64,000 nt of DNA, taken from NCBI RefSeq assembly GCF_016239305.1, contig NZ_JAEHOQ010000007.1:1-64000 (forward strand), written 5' to 3'. Source of the stretch: Proteus vulgaris. Lineage in GTDB: Bacteria > Pseudomonadota > Gammaproteobacteria > Enterobacterales > Enterobacteriaceae. Of the stretch, positions 47,503 to 57,878 are shown in pieces; position 1 is the first letter of the stretch, and every line of letters begins with the position of its first letter. The notes under the pieces are model-generated. The model did no database searches and had not been told where the DNA came from. It saw nothing but the letters and a program-made list of their open reading frames with translations. Made by a program: the position numbers and the translations under genes.

Positions 47503-50500
47503 TTAGTTTCCACCTATTCTTGTTCTCTCTTTTGTAATCCAATAATCTGAAAGTAATGAATCTTCTACATGTGTATATGGGTATTTTTTCATTAATGATT
47601 CATAATAATTCCTTTCAGATGAATCTAATGATTCCTGAGCAATGCAATAAACTTTTCGGCAAGAAGAAGCTAATAAGCGCTCTAATTTATTTTTATCTCC
47701 ATTTGCTAATTTATTAATTGCATTTGTTTCTTCTAAATGAAGTTGTCGATTATAACGTTCTACTAACTCTGCTGAATTAGCAGCACTAATAACCCCCTCC
47801 GCTTTACCTGTTGCTAGTAAGCCAGCAAAAGCACCAACTAGACGACTTCTTTGAGCTTGCTGTTCTCTCCACTGTTCTGTCTTAACTAAATTATCGTTGA
47901 GCGATATTGCCGCTATCTCTGTAGCCAAGGCACCAGCTACTGCACCTGTTACACTACCTCCCGCAATTTCTGCACTAACACCTGCTACTACCGAATGACT
48001 TAAAACCTTTCCTGCATGACCTAATACAGCGCCATTATTACCAATTAAATTGGCGCCTTCGGCATGAAGCTGACTACCGATATTGCTTAATAGCGCCGTT
48101 TTAAAATTTTCAATAAAACTGCCACCTTGAATGGCAGTACCCAATGTTGAACTAACGACTGAATGAGAGGCTACGCGTTGTGCAACTTGATTCCATGTTG
48201 CGCTATCGGTCGCAAGTAACTTGCCTGTTGAAGGTAATGTTCCACCTTGGATTGCCTGATCCCAACCCATAAATTGGTCAAGACCCTGAAGTGCCCCCGC
48301 AACCACCATACTCGTCACCACTGACTTGACCGTGTCGCTACGCCCCAGTGATTCAAGTGTTTTAGAGATATTGCCTTGGTTTTCAGCTAAAGAGACCGCC
48401 GCTTGCGAAACTAAAGAGGCAAAACCTGCTTGTGCTGCAACTGATGCCGTTGAAGCCACGCTTGCTGAAGCACCTGCCGCAATGGTTGCTTTGCTTGCCA
48501 TTCCACCAACGGTTGCCGCTGTTGCAGTACCGTAAGTGGCAACCCCTACTGCGATAGCAATAATGGCACCGACAACAGGATTTAATTGTTTTGTTTTATC
48601 ATCCCAATCAGAATAGGTATCTTTAACTAAATTCCAATTAACGTTTTGATGATGTTGAAGATCTTTAAGCCATGCATATTCTGGAGTGTTACTTAAAGCG
48701 GTTAATGCTTGTTCTAGTGATTGTCCTTTTTGAGCTTTAATATCAGCAGATATACCTTTAGGGGCATCAATAGTCAGTTTTCCGCCAATATAGAGTTCAG
48801 GTAATACCCACGTTCCTTTTATGTACCCCTGATTACGTTGAGTGATATAAATATCTTTTGAATTGGTAATAACTTGTTTAAAGGCAGTATTTTTTACTGC
48901 GTTAAAATTAATTTTTCCTGTTTTACTTGTTAGCTTGGCATTTTTTGCTGTATCAATTTTAGTTGCTTCTAAAGTGATATCATCTTTAGCAATTAAATTA
49001 ATATCGTCACTAGCAATAAACTCGGTAACTTTATTCGTTGTGTTATTAAATGTTTTGGTATATTTCTTTTTAGTCGCACACAGTGTCCACCAATTACATT
49101 TTTTCTTTTCTTCTTCATAGTAACTAAATTCTTCCATTGCCTGTGCATAAAGAAATCCACCTTTAGCAGCAATATCCATCTTTTTATTGGCAGTTAAATT
49201 TGACGCCTGAAATAAAATACTGCCCTCAGATAATAGTGTTAGATGATTACCGCTATTAATTTCAGTACTGACTTGTTTACGAAGTTCTTCTAACTCTGAA
49301 CCCGACTCTTTACGAAAATGTGTTCTTACTGATCCCAATTGAATATTACCACCACTGGATATCGTAATATCCCCCTCTGATTTGAGTGAGCTTCCTTCTG
49401 TTATTAATGCACCTGATGACGCAATAGAAATGCCTTTATTTCCTATAATGGATGTGGTGACATATTGAATGTCTTGAGCATCTTCGTGGGGATCTTTGAT
49501 GGCGGAATAAGCATTTGCACCCAGTTTTATATTTCTACCCGCTAATACAATGACTTTATCTTTTGAATTTAATACTGTTGAACTTAAATCAATATCACGC
49601 GCGGCATTTAAAATAAGGTTATTATCTGAAAATAATTTAGATTGTAGTTGGGGGTAATGAATATCACTGAAAAAAGGATCGGCTTCTTTTATTGATTTTG
49701 AGGCAAGGAAAATATCCTGCCCTGCATTAAAGGTTATTCCTTTATCGCTGTGATATTTTATTCCTTGACTAATAATATCTTTACCAGCCGTAAATGTAAT
49801 ATCACCTCGCGTTTTCCAGCTTTCCGTTTTGAATAATGCAGGCTCTTTAGTATATAAATGAAAATATGGTAATATTTTAAAAAGTTCTGATTCATCTCTC
49901 TGGATTTTTATATCACCAGATGAAATTAAATTTAAAGAGTTAGCATTATTAACCTCAATATTATTAAAAGTAACACCCCCTCCAGATTGAAATAAAATAG
50001 AATTAGAAACATTAATAACAGGAGGGATTAAAACATTATTTTCATTAAATGCAGAAATAGGATTTAATGTATAATTAATATTTCCATTCTTAGCAAGAAC
50101 AACACCATCTTTTGCTGTTAAATCTACTTGATTAAGCGCTATATTTTTATTTGAAATTAAGCTTAATGAATTTTCAGATGAGAGATGTGCATCTTTTACT
50201 ATAATCTCTCCACTAGAGATAATAGATAGATCATTATTTGATTTGACATCTGAAGATATATTAATAAAATCAGAATTAAGCAGTATATTATTAGCTGAAA
50301 TATTATAACTTGAGTGTAACTTATTTATTAATTTTTTTATTGGTGAATATTTAGATGGGGAGGTTGTTTCTATATTAATACTATTTTTAAAATCTAGAAT
50401 TAAATTATTTTTTGATGATATTGTTGAATTATTATTTCTATCAGGTAACCAAGAGTAAAACTTATTGACTAACTCAAACTTCAATGGTTCTCTTATATAA

Positions 50501-52143
50501 AGAATATCGTAATCACTTTCATCATCTTCTTCATCTACATATATCCCTAAATGATCATACGTAGTCTTATATCTATACCATAAATTAAATTCTCCAGATC
50601 CTAAATTTGAAATTATAGCATTATTCCCTGTTAATATAGTATTTTCATTACTACGTATCACACCTAATCTATTAACCAATTCATTAGCATTAATATAAAT
50701 ATTTTTTCCTGAATCTATATATCCTATAAAATTATCATACTTATATTTATACCTTTCAGTATTAATAATATCCGTACTTGTTAAATCCAGATAACCAAAC
50801 CATTTTTTATATGGAAAATTTTCCAATTCAGGATAATATGTATTTATAGAAACAACACCTTGGCTACTTCCCCAATATGATGCAACAAAACGTCTGCTAG
50901 CAATAGAGTTTGCTTCAACATTTGAAAAAATTGGCAATTCATTTAAAGACGTATTAACCAATTTCTTGGTTCGAATAATCAAATCACCCTTTTCTGTTTT
51001 TATCGTAGCTGATTGATTTTCAATTAAACTACTTGGCTCACCTTTGGCATTTTTCTGTATCCATAAATTATCTTTTACTTGAATAAGTGCCTTTTCACCT
51101 TTATTAGTGAGTTTATCTACAAATAAACGCATATCTTTTTCTGAGATAATTTCACTATGATTAGTCAGCGTATTCGTTGCTAAAGTAATATCCCTTTTCG
51201 CTTTTAACTTTGCATTACTATTAATTTGTAGCGCTTTACTGCTAACATTAATATTTTGATCAGATTGAATATTACCATTAAAGATAATTTTTCCATCAAC
51301 GGTTAAATTCACACTATTTTGATTTGTCTGAATATTACTTAAATTAACACCAACACCTTTTTCTGTACTGACTAGACGAATTTGATTGGCATACATTCCA
51401 CCTAGCGCTTTCGTATCAATAGAAAGTGTGGGTTTAACACCTTCACCATTAATGCTATTTACTGTTCCTTTATCAAAATCAATACGGTTATTCCCTTGCA
51501 TCAAAGAGAGTGTTTTGGCGTTAATTTTTCCATTTAACTCAATACTACGACTAATAATATCGGCATAATTCTGAGCTTGGAGATCTATACCTTGCGTGCC
51601 AATAACAACACTGCCTTTTTTCACTTCTATTGCCGAATAGGCACCTTGAGGGCCAAAAAGAGGTTTTCCTGTTGTTAGCGTAATGGCAGGGGTATTAATA
51701 AACGAACAACCATCACACGTAATGCCATTTGGATTGGCTATTAAAACATCTGCTTGTTGTCCTGCAACTTCTAATTTACCTAATAACTGTGAGCGTCCAT
51801 TTCCCACCACTTCATTAATAATTAAATTAGCTGTATTACCTTTTAACTGGGTATTCGCATTCACTTGTTTGGCTAATTGTGTATTAACAGATGTTATTGC
51901 ATTATTAAGTACAACACCTTGTTTGCTAATATTGAACGAATGAAACTTATTATGAGAAATACCAATATCATTGGGTGTTGAAATATTAATAATAGGAACT
52001 TTATTTTGCTGACTTATTTTTATCGTTTTATCGGCTGGAGTAATAGTAGAACTCCAAGCGGGATGTAATGGATAAATAGCGGTTAAATAAATAATACTAT
52101 AACTAATTAAACGCTGTTTCCGAGAAATATCCTTTTCGTACAT
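47503..52143 (-). CDS. cdiA: CdiA/FhaB-type two-partner secretion exoprotein, ends before its toxin tip
   Basis: 1546 residues. A signal region (about 1-35, ending PAWS) is followed by the TPS secretion domain (about 40-270, with NISTPNDIGISHNKFHSFNI and NPNGITCDGC), beta-helix FHA repeats, and a DUF637-like pre-toxin region near 1190-1420 rich in Ala/Gly/Ser. A VENN motif is absent; the region before the tip reads AELVERYNRQLH. It is short for CdiA. ATG 52143 has GGAG upstream and lies 14 bases from cdiB. The frame ends at TAA 47503, and the tip continues in frame after it. AT-rich, on the opposite strand to modE and modF. Confidence 0.85.
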   Translation of the reverse strand: MYEKDISRKQRLISYSIIYLTAIYPLHPAWSSTITPADKTIKISQQNKVPIINISTPNDIGISHNKFHSFNISKQGVVLNNAITSVNTQLAKQVNANTQLKGNTANLIINEVVGNGRSQLLGKLEVAGQQADVLIANPNGITCDGCSFINTPAITLTTGKPLFGPQGAYSAIEVKKGSVVIGTQGIDLQAQNYADIISRSIELNGKINAKTLSLMQGNNRIDFDKGTVNSINGEGVKPTLSIDTKALGGMYANQIRLVSTEKGVGVNLSNIQTNQNSVNLTVDGKIIFNGNIQSDQNINVSSKALQINSNAKLKAKRDITLATNTLTNHSEIISEKDMRLFVDKLTNKGEKALIQVKDNLWIQKNAKGEPSSLIENQSATIKTEKGDLIIRTKKLVNTSLNELPIFSNVEANSIASRRFVASYWGSSQGVVSINTYYPELENFPYKKWFGYLDLTSTDIINTERYKYKYDNFIGYIDSGKNIYINANELVNRLGVIRSNENTILTGNNAIISNLGSGEFNLWYRYKTTYDHLGIYVDEEDDESDYDILYIREPLKFELVNKFYSWLPDRNNNSTISSKNNLILDFKNSINIETTSPSKYSPIKKLINKLHSSYNISANNILLNSDFINISSDVKSNNDLSIISSGEIIVKDAHLSSENSLSLISNKNIALNQVDLTAKDGVVLAKNGNINYTLNPISAFNENNVLIPPVINVSNSILFQSGGGVTFNNIEVNNANSLNLISSGDIKIQRDESELFKILPYFHLYTKEPALFKTESWKTRGDITFTAGKDIISQGIKYHSDKGITFNAGQDIFLASKSIKEADPFFSDIHYPQLQSKLFSDNNLILNAARDIDLSSTVLNSKDKVIVLAGRNIKLGANAYSAIKDPHEDAQDIQYVTTSIIGNKGISIASSGALITEGSSLKSEGDITISSGGNIQLGSVRTHFRKESGSELEELRKQVSTEINSGNHLTLLSEGSILFQASNLTANKKMDIAAKGGFLYAQAMEEFSYYEEEKKKCNWWTLCATKKKYTKTFNNTTNKVTEFIASDDINLIAKDDITLEATKIDTAKNAKLTSKTGKINFNAVKNTAFKQVITNSKDIYITQRNQGYIKGTWVLPELYIGGKLTIDAPKGISADIKAQKGQSLEQALTALSNTPEYAWLKDLQHHQNVNWNLVKDTYSDWDDKTKQLNPVVGAIIAIAVGVATYGTATAATVGGMASKATIAAGASASVASTASVAAQAGFASLVSQAAVSLAENQGNISKTLESLGRSDTVKSVVTSMVVAGALQGLDQFMGWDQAIQGGTLPSTGKLLATDSATWNQVAQRVASHSVVSSTLGTAIQGGSFIENFKTALLSNIGSQLHAEGANLIGNNGAVLGHAGKVLSHSVVAGVSAEIAGGSVTGAVAGALATEIAAISLNDNLVKTEQWREQQAQRSRLVGAFAGLLATGKAEGVISAANSAELVERYNRQLHLEETNAINKLANGDKNKLERLLASSCRKVYCIAQESLDSSERNYYESLMKKYPYTHVEDSLLSDYWITKERTRIGGN

Positions 52144-52157
52144 AAAAACTCCAAATT

Positions 52158-53699
52158 TTAAATAGCAAAAGAAATGGACCAATAAAAAGACCAGTAATCT
52201 GGCTTTAATGAGGCGGGATAAAACACAGGCTTATTAATTAGCATCTGAAAAGAAAAAAAGGAATGATAGAAAGAAGCGCCTATTGCACTGCCAATTATGC
52301 TATCCTTTTTTGTTTCATATTTATCTGAATTAACGGCCCCATAATCAAGTGCAAAAATAAAATTCCACTTTCCTAAAGAAGAAGTTATTGGTGATATATT
52401 TATTTCATTACGCCAATAAAATCCGCTATTAGCATTAAAATTTTTTTCTTTATACCCACGAACAGCTTTTATTCCATCTATTGCTATTTTTTCTGAGCCA
52501 TAAAGATTATCAGGCGTATATTGACTATGAAATGAAGAGAGATAGGAAAACTGATCAGTCAATAAATATTGATAACTTAAATTTAAACTCAATTTTCTAT
52601 AATGACTACGAGGTGAATTATCAGCAATATAATCAGGTGTCGCACCAAAAAGAGAAATTCCAAACTCGGCAATTGGATTAATGCTAAAATATCCATTATG
52701 GATACTTAAATTATATTCAGGACTAAATGATAAAGAAGTTAATGTAGGGCTATTTATTAATAATTTTTGTTGTGCCAATTGTGTTTTAGCTTTCTTATGT
52801 TTTAACGTTCCTTTTAGAGTTATTCGTTGTTTATTATCACGATAGACTAAACGACTAATATCAAATTGTTGATCTCTATTTTTATTTTTATAACTATATT
52901 TCTGATTATTTTGGAAGAAATAAGATGAGGCACTGTGAAATAACTGGTATTGATAAAACCAATAACCATAAGGAATATTCACACTTGCAAAATAAGAACG
53001 AGAATAGTGTTCACGAAGAAAATCTGTATTTGTTTTTAGTGAAAAAATCCACTGTTCACCTAAGCCAAATAAAGAATCTATTGTTGTAGTGTTAGTCAGT
53101 AAGATTTTTCCTGTTGTTTCTGCTCCTGAATTATCAATTGTTAATTGATTTTTTAAAGGAAACTTTTTAAATTTTCGATTAATGCTTACAGATGAATATC
53201 CCACATTATCGTTTGGTTTAATATCCAAGGTATATTGTGCTGTTGGTAACCGATTTAGTTGTTCTAAGCCATGTTCTAAATCTCGTAGATTTAAAACTTT
53301 CCCTTTAAAAGAGGGAAAAATAATATCAACTAATTTAGAGGGAACATCATCAATAACAATATCTTTTATTCTGCCTTCAATTACCTTTATTACTAATCTA
53401 TGATCAGAAAGGTATTGCTCTGGAATAATCGCTTGCGAGGTGATATAACCTTTTTAAATATAATTATTAGTAATTGATTCAGCTATCTTTTGTATCTCAT
53501 TTAATGTTAGACACTGTTGTAGATACGGTGAAATTATTTTAGATTTACTTCTATAATCTAATAGATTACTTCCTTTAAGATCAATCTTATCAATAAGAAA
53601 GCAATTACTGTTTACATTTTCATTATTCAAAGAAAAACTATTTTTACTAAAGAGTAAAAGTACAAGGTAGAATAGGTTAATTTTTTTAAATTTAAGCAT
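52158..53699 (-). pseudogene. cdiB: CdiB/FhaC-type outer-membrane transporter with one nonsense codon
   Basis: About 513 codons in one frame, broken only by TAA at 53454-53456. The first 81 codons encode a signal peptide (about 1-23) and the start of POTRA 1 (CLTLNEIQKIAESITNNYI). After the stop the same frame continues with KGYITSQAIIPEQYL, VIEGRIKDIVID and LEQLNRLPTAQ, all standard POTRA text, then the beta-barrel with KAVRGYKE. Relatives read YI-x-KGYITS, so the stop replaces one residue; CAA to TAA would explain it. If real, secretion of CdiA fails in this strain. Confidence 0.85.
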
Positions 53700-53891
53700 A
53701 TATAAATCATCCTTAAAGAGATGTTTATATATTTACATAAGAAGCGTATTTTAAAGATTATCATTAAATAGTAGATGTATAAGGATTTAGGAAAAGTTCT
53801 CTCAACAATTATTGACAAGTTTCTATTAACCCTATATTGCTAGATACTTAACTTGTGCTTAGCTTACATTAAAAAAATAAGGCTAATAATA

Positions 53892-55358
53892 ATGAAACAC
53901 TTGCAACTCAACAAAACACAATTTCGCTTAAGCGATAAACTCTGTTTACAAATTGATAATTTAGCCATAAATGAAGGTGAATGTTGGGCATTTGTAGGCA
54001 GTAATGGAAGTGGCAAAACCACCTTAGCAAATGCATTATGCCAAGAAGGTATCTTGCTCTCTGGTGAGTTTATCAATACATTTTCTCGTCCAATTAGTCT
54101 CTCTTTTGAAAAACTACAAAAAATGATTGAAGAAGAGTGGCGTCGTAATAACACAGATTTATTAAGTGAAGGTGAAGAAGACACTGGCTTAACCGTAGCT
54201 CAAGTTATCCAAATGCAGGTAAAAGATGATGATAGGTGCTTTTTATTAGCTAAACAATTTGGCGTTGAATACTTGCTATCAAGACGGTTTAAATATCTTT
54301 CTACTGGTGAGTCTCGGAAAATATTACTTATTCAGCTTTTAATGAATAAACCTGATTTAATCATTTTAGATGAGCCTTTTGATGGATTGGATGTTGATTC
54401 TCGGCACGCTTTAAATGAGTTATTAACGCTATTACATCAACAAAATCTGACTATCGTACTTATTTTAAATCGTTTTAATGATATTCCTGATTTTATTCAG
54501 TATGCAGGTCTACTAATTAATTGCGAATTAGTCGCCAACGGTGAGAAAGAACAGGTTTTGTCTGATTCTGTAATAGGGCAATTATCTCACAGTGAAACAC
54601 TGGAAAATCTCACATTACCTGAACAAGATACACCGGATGCCATACCTCAATTATCACCGACACTTTCCCCTATTGTGCTAAAAGATGGTGTAGTGAGCTA
54701 TAACGACAAACCTGTTCTTCACCATTTAAGCTGGGAAGTAAAGCCTCAACAGCATTGGCAAATTTTAGGCCCTAATGGTGCAGGGAAATCGACATTATTG
54801 AGTTTAATTACAGGTGATCATCCTCAAGGTTACAGCAATGACTTAACACTATTTGGTCGCAAAAGAGGAAGTGGTGAAACAATATGGGAAATTAAACGCC
54901 ATATTGGCTATGTCAGTAATGCCCTGCATCAGAGTTATCGAGTTTCTTCAACAGTAAAGAATGTCATTATTTCAGGTTTTCATGACTCTATTGGTATTTA
55001 TCAAGCGATTACAGATAAGCAACTTAAACTCGCTGATGAATGGTTAGCGTTAATTGGCTTAACCGCACATGCTAACCATCCATTTCATGCCTTATCTTGG
55101 GGCCAGCAACGCTTAGTGTTAATTGTTAGAGCCTTAGTTAAGCACCCTACTTTGCTCATTCTTGATGAACCACTGCAAGGATTAGATACAACGAATCGGC
55201 TCTTAGTCCAACGTTTTATTGATATCATGATAAGCCACAGTAATACGCAACTTTTATTTGTGAGCCATCATCAAGAAGATGCGCCATCGTGTATTACTCA
55301 TCGATTGACATTTATTAAAAAAGGCGAAATTTATCGTTACCAGCAAGAAATTTGTTAA
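53892..55358 (+). CDS. modF: ModF (PhrA) double ABC ATPase
   Basis: 488 residues with two ABC ATPase domains: Walker A GSNGSGKT near 35 and GPNGAGKST near 300; signatures YLSTGESRK and ALSWGQQR; both Walker B segments read IILDEPFDGLD and LILDEPLQGLD. It is linked to molybdate genes in E. coli, where it follows modE directly. Its exact task is unknown. ATG 53892 is chosen over a frame opening at 53853 because homology starts there. It is the right neighbour of the CDI island and may now need its own promoter. Confidence 0.92.
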   Translation: MKHLQLNKTQFRLSDKLCLQIDNLAINEGECWAFVGSNGSGKTTLANALCQEGILLSGEFINTFSRPISLSFEKLQKMIEEEWRRNNTDLLSEGEEDTGLTVAQVIQMQVKDDDRCFLLAKQFGVEYLLSRRFKYLSTGESRKILLIQLLMNKPDLIILDEPFDGLDVDSRHALNELLTLLHQQNLTIVLILNRFNDIPDFIQYAGLLINCELVANGEKEQVLSDSVIGQLSHSETLENLTLPEQDTPDAIPQLSPTLSPIVLKDGVVSYNDKPVLHHLSWEVKPQQHWQILGPNGAGKSTLLSLITGDHPQGYSNDLTLFGRKRGSGETIWEIKRHIGYVSNALHQSYRVSSTVKNVIISGFHDSIGIYQAITDKQLKLADEWLALIGLTAHANHPFHALSWGQQRLVLIVRALVKHPTLLILDEPLQGLDTTNRLLVQRFIDIMISHSNTQLLFVSHHQEDAPSCITHRLTFIKKGEIYRYQQEIC

Positions 55359-55747
55359 ATGTTGATTTTTACTGTCATAATCAGGGCAATGATTTTAGAA
55401 ATTAACGGTAAACTTAGCTTTACTTTTTTATTTAAACCGACACTTTTTTGCTTGTTATTCGAACAATAATAAATGAAAAATGTGTCTTTTTTACAGACGC
55501 TATTTTCGTCTATTTTTCATACAAAATGGATATTTTGTTTTTTTACGCCGATCCCGCTAGATTAATAGCTTGAACGATTAAGCAAAAGGTGTGACAACTG
55601 TGCAATAATTCATCGAACAAACGATATTTTTGACTTAATCCCTCTTGTTTTGTCACTTATGTTTGGCGTTCTTGTCGATGATCCATATAATGATTGAAGT
55701 GCTAATTTTAAACTTATATTAAGAAAGTAATTATAGGAGTCTAAACT
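55359..55747. other. Gap between modF and gpmA
   Basis: 389 bases without a gene. In E. coli the galETKM operon occupies this interval; no trace of it is seen. A good sigma-70 promoter for gpmA lies at its right end. Confidence 0.7.
55663..55691 (+). promoter_or_regulatory. Sigma-70 promoter of gpmA
   Basis: TTGGCG-N17-TATAAT, 57 bases before ATG 55748. The -10 hexamer is perfect and the spacing ideal. Confidence 0.6.
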
Positions 55748-56500
55748 ATGGCAGTAACTAAGCTTGTGCTAGTTCGACACGGTGAAAGTGTATGGAACAA
55801 AGAAAACCGTTTTACAGGCTGGACTGACGTTGAGTTGTCCGAAAAAGGCCGTAATGAAGCGCAAGAAGCAGGTAAACTGCTGAAAGCGGAAGGTTTCGTT
55901 TTTGACTATGCATATACTTCTGTTCTGAAACGCGCAATTCACACCCTGTGGAACATTCTTGATCAAGTTGATCAACAATGGCTGCCAGTTGAAAAATGCT
56001 GGAAATTAAACGAACGTCATTACGGTGCACTGCAAGGCTTAAACAAAGCTGAAACTGCTGAAAAATACGGTGACGAACAAGTTAAGCAATGGCGTCGTGG
56101 TTTTGCTATCACTCCACCAGAATTAACTAAAGATGATGAACGTTTCCCAGGTAAAGATCCTCGTTATGCATCTTTAACTGCGGCAGAACTGCCATTAACA
56201 GAAAGCCTAGCATTAACTATCGATCGTGTAACACCATACTGGGAAGAAGTGATTAAACCACGTGTTGCTTCTGGTGAGAAAGTTATTATTGCAGCTCACG
56301 GTAACTCACTACGTGCTCTGGTTAAATACCTAGACAACATGGGTGAAGATGAAATTCTTGAGCTGAATATTCCAACAGCTGTGCCTTTAGTTTACGAATT
56401 TGATGAAAATATGAAACCGATCAAACGTTACTACTTAGGTAATGCTGACGAAATCGCAGCAAAAGCAGCCGCTGTTGCTAACCAAGGTAAAGCAAAATAA
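55748..56500 (+). CDS. gpmA: 2,3-bisphosphoglycerate-dependent phosphoglycerate mutase GpmA
   Basis: 250-residue glycolytic mutase. The phosphohistidine is H11 in [34 protein letters not shown] and [13 protein letters not shown] (second catalytic His) are present. TAGGAG site upstream. Its codon choice is more biased (ACC, CTG, GGT) than its neighbours, as expected for a highly expressed gene. Confidence 0.97.
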   Translation: MAVTKLVLVRHGESVWNKENRFTGWTDVELSEKGRNEAQEAGKLLKAEGFVFDYAYTSVLKRAIHTLWNILDQVDQQWLPVEKCWKLNERHYGALQGLNKAETAEKYGDEQVKQWRRGFAITPPELTKDDERFPGKDPRYASLTAAELPLTESLALTIDRVTPYWEEVIKPRVASGEKVIIAAHGNSLRALVKYLDNMGEDEILELNIPTAVPLVYEFDENMKPIKRYYLGNADEIAAKAAAVANQGKAK

Positions 56501-56525
56501 TTTTACATTTATTTTGAATTACATA

Positions 56526-56556
56526 AAAAAATGCCACTTCAAAAGTGGCATTTTTT
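56526..56556. terminator. Bidirectional terminator between gpmA and aroG
   Basis: Stem AAAAATGCCACTT with its complement around a 3-base loop, T runs both ways. Confidence 0.88.
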
Positions 56557-56574
56557 ATATTCTAAATTTAATTA

Positions 56575-57633
56575 TTACGCTTTATTACGACGAGCTACAA
56601 CCGCATCTGCTAATTGACGTAACAGCGTTTCAGTATCGTCCCAACCAATACAGGCATCGGTGATACTCTTACCGTAAACCAAAGGTTCACCGCTTTCTAA
56701 TGACTGGCTACCTTCCACTAAATGGCTTTCAATCATAACGCCGATTAATGCTTTTTCACCTGAACTAATTTGTTGGCAAATATCAGCACCAACTTCCATT
56801 TGTTTCTCAAATTTCTTGCAACTATTGGCGTGACTGAAATCTACCATAACATTTTGTGGTAAACCTGCTTTTTTAAGCCCTTCTTTTACCGCTGCGACAT
56901 GTTCAGCGCTGTAATTTGGCTCTTTACCACCACGCAAAATAATATGGCAATCACCATTACCTGCTGTGCGCACAATGGCTGAATGACCCCATTTAGTGAC
57001 AGAAAGAAAACAGTGTGGCGATCCGGCCGCATTGATTGCATCAATAGCAACTTTAATTGTTCCATCTGTACCATTTTTAAAACCAACCGGACAAGATAGA
57101 CCAGATGACAGCTCACGGTGTACTTGAGACTCTGTCGTCCGTGCACCAATTGCACCCCAACTCATTAAATCAGCAACATATTGAGGCGTTATCATATCTA
57201 AGAACTCACCAGCAGTTGGCAAGCCACTATCATTGATGGTTAATAAAAGATTACGGGCAATACGTAAACCTTCATTAATATCAAAGGTATGATCCATATG
57301 AGGATCGTTAATTAAACCTTTCCAACCCACTGTTGTACGTGGTTTTTCAAAATAAACCCGCATCACGATTTCAAGTTTATCTTTAAGCTCTTCCCGAATG
57401 AGGCTTAAACGTTGTGCATACTCCATCGCAGCTTTTGGATCATGAATAGAACAAGGTCCAATTACCACTAATAGACGATCATCTTTTCCAGCCAGGATTT
57501 GATGAATAGCTTCACGGGCATGACGAACTGTAAAAGCCGCATTATCAGTCGCTGGAAACTTTTCCAATAAAGCAACAGGCGGTAAAAGTTCATTAATTTG
57601 TGTTATTTTAAGGTCATCATTTTGATAATTCAT
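56575..57633 (-). CDS. aroG: DAHP synthase AroG (phenylalanine-sensitive type)
   Basis: 352-residue class I DAHP synthase: PEP plus erythrose-4-phosphate to DAHP, first step of the shikimate pathway. VVIGPCSIHDPKAAMEYAQRL, MRVYFEKPRTTVGWKGLINDP, GARTTESQVHRELSSGLS and DFSHANSCK match AroG/AroF; the position between gpmA and pnuC points to AroG. A TyrR-like box lies upstream. Confidence 0.93.
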   Translation of the reverse strand: MNYQNDDLKITQINELLPPVALLEKFPATDNAAFTVRHAREAIHQILAGKDDRLLVVIGPCSIHDPKAAMEYAQRLSLIREELKDKLEIVMRVYFEKPRTTVGWKGLINDPHMDHTFDINEGLRIARNLLLTINDSGLPTAGEFLDMITPQYVADLMSWGAIGARTTESQVHRELSSGLSCPVGFKNGTDGTIKVAIDAINAAGSPHCFLSVTKWGHSAIVRTAGNGDCHIILRGGKEPNYSAEHVAAVKEGLKKAGLPQNVMVDFSHANSCKKFEKQMEVGADICQQISSGEKALIGVMIESHLVEGSQSLESGEPLVYGKSITDACIGWDDTETLLRQLADAVVARRNKA

Positions 57634-57709
57634 TCCCGTGTATCCACTCTTTTATGTTATCTAGTCAATGTTATTATTGCTTTCCCAATCTAACCATTCG
57701 TTTTCTATC

Positions 57710-57727
57710 TGTAAACACTCTTTCACC
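57710..57727 (-). promoter_or_regulatory. TyrR-like box upstream of aroG
   Basis: On the - strand GGTGAA-N6-TTTACA; the right half is perfect, the left four of six against TGTAAA-N6-TTTACA. 77-94 bases before aroG. Confidence 0.4.
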
Positions 57728-57840
57728 CTAAAGCATCTATAGTCACCTTTCTAAAAAATCGTCAAAGATGGAAATAGCGTATTTAAGCAAAATAATGATT
57801 CAAAATTGCGTTAAAGATAAGAATAAAAACAATGAATAGT

Positions 57841-57873
57841 AAGGCTGGAGAGAAAGATAACTCTACCAGCCTT
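57841..57873. terminator. Hairpin between aroG upstream region and pnuC
   Basis: AAGGCTGG-AGAG and CTCT-CCAGCCTT form a stem just after the pnuC stop. The T run is on the + strand only, so its efficiency for pnuC is uncertain. Confidence 0.45.
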
Positions 57874-57878
57874 TTTTA

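Noticed and set aside
47503-53456. TAA recoded as an amino acid, which would explain both broken cdi frames
   Set aside because: Many neighbouring genes of correct length (dps, ybhG, bioA, gpmA) end at TAA. Ordinary nonsense mutations are simpler.
42828-53891. Prophage or insertion sequence as the vehicle of the island
   Set aside because: No integrase, transposase, phage structural gene or terminal inverted repeat was found, and I saw no flanking direct repeat.
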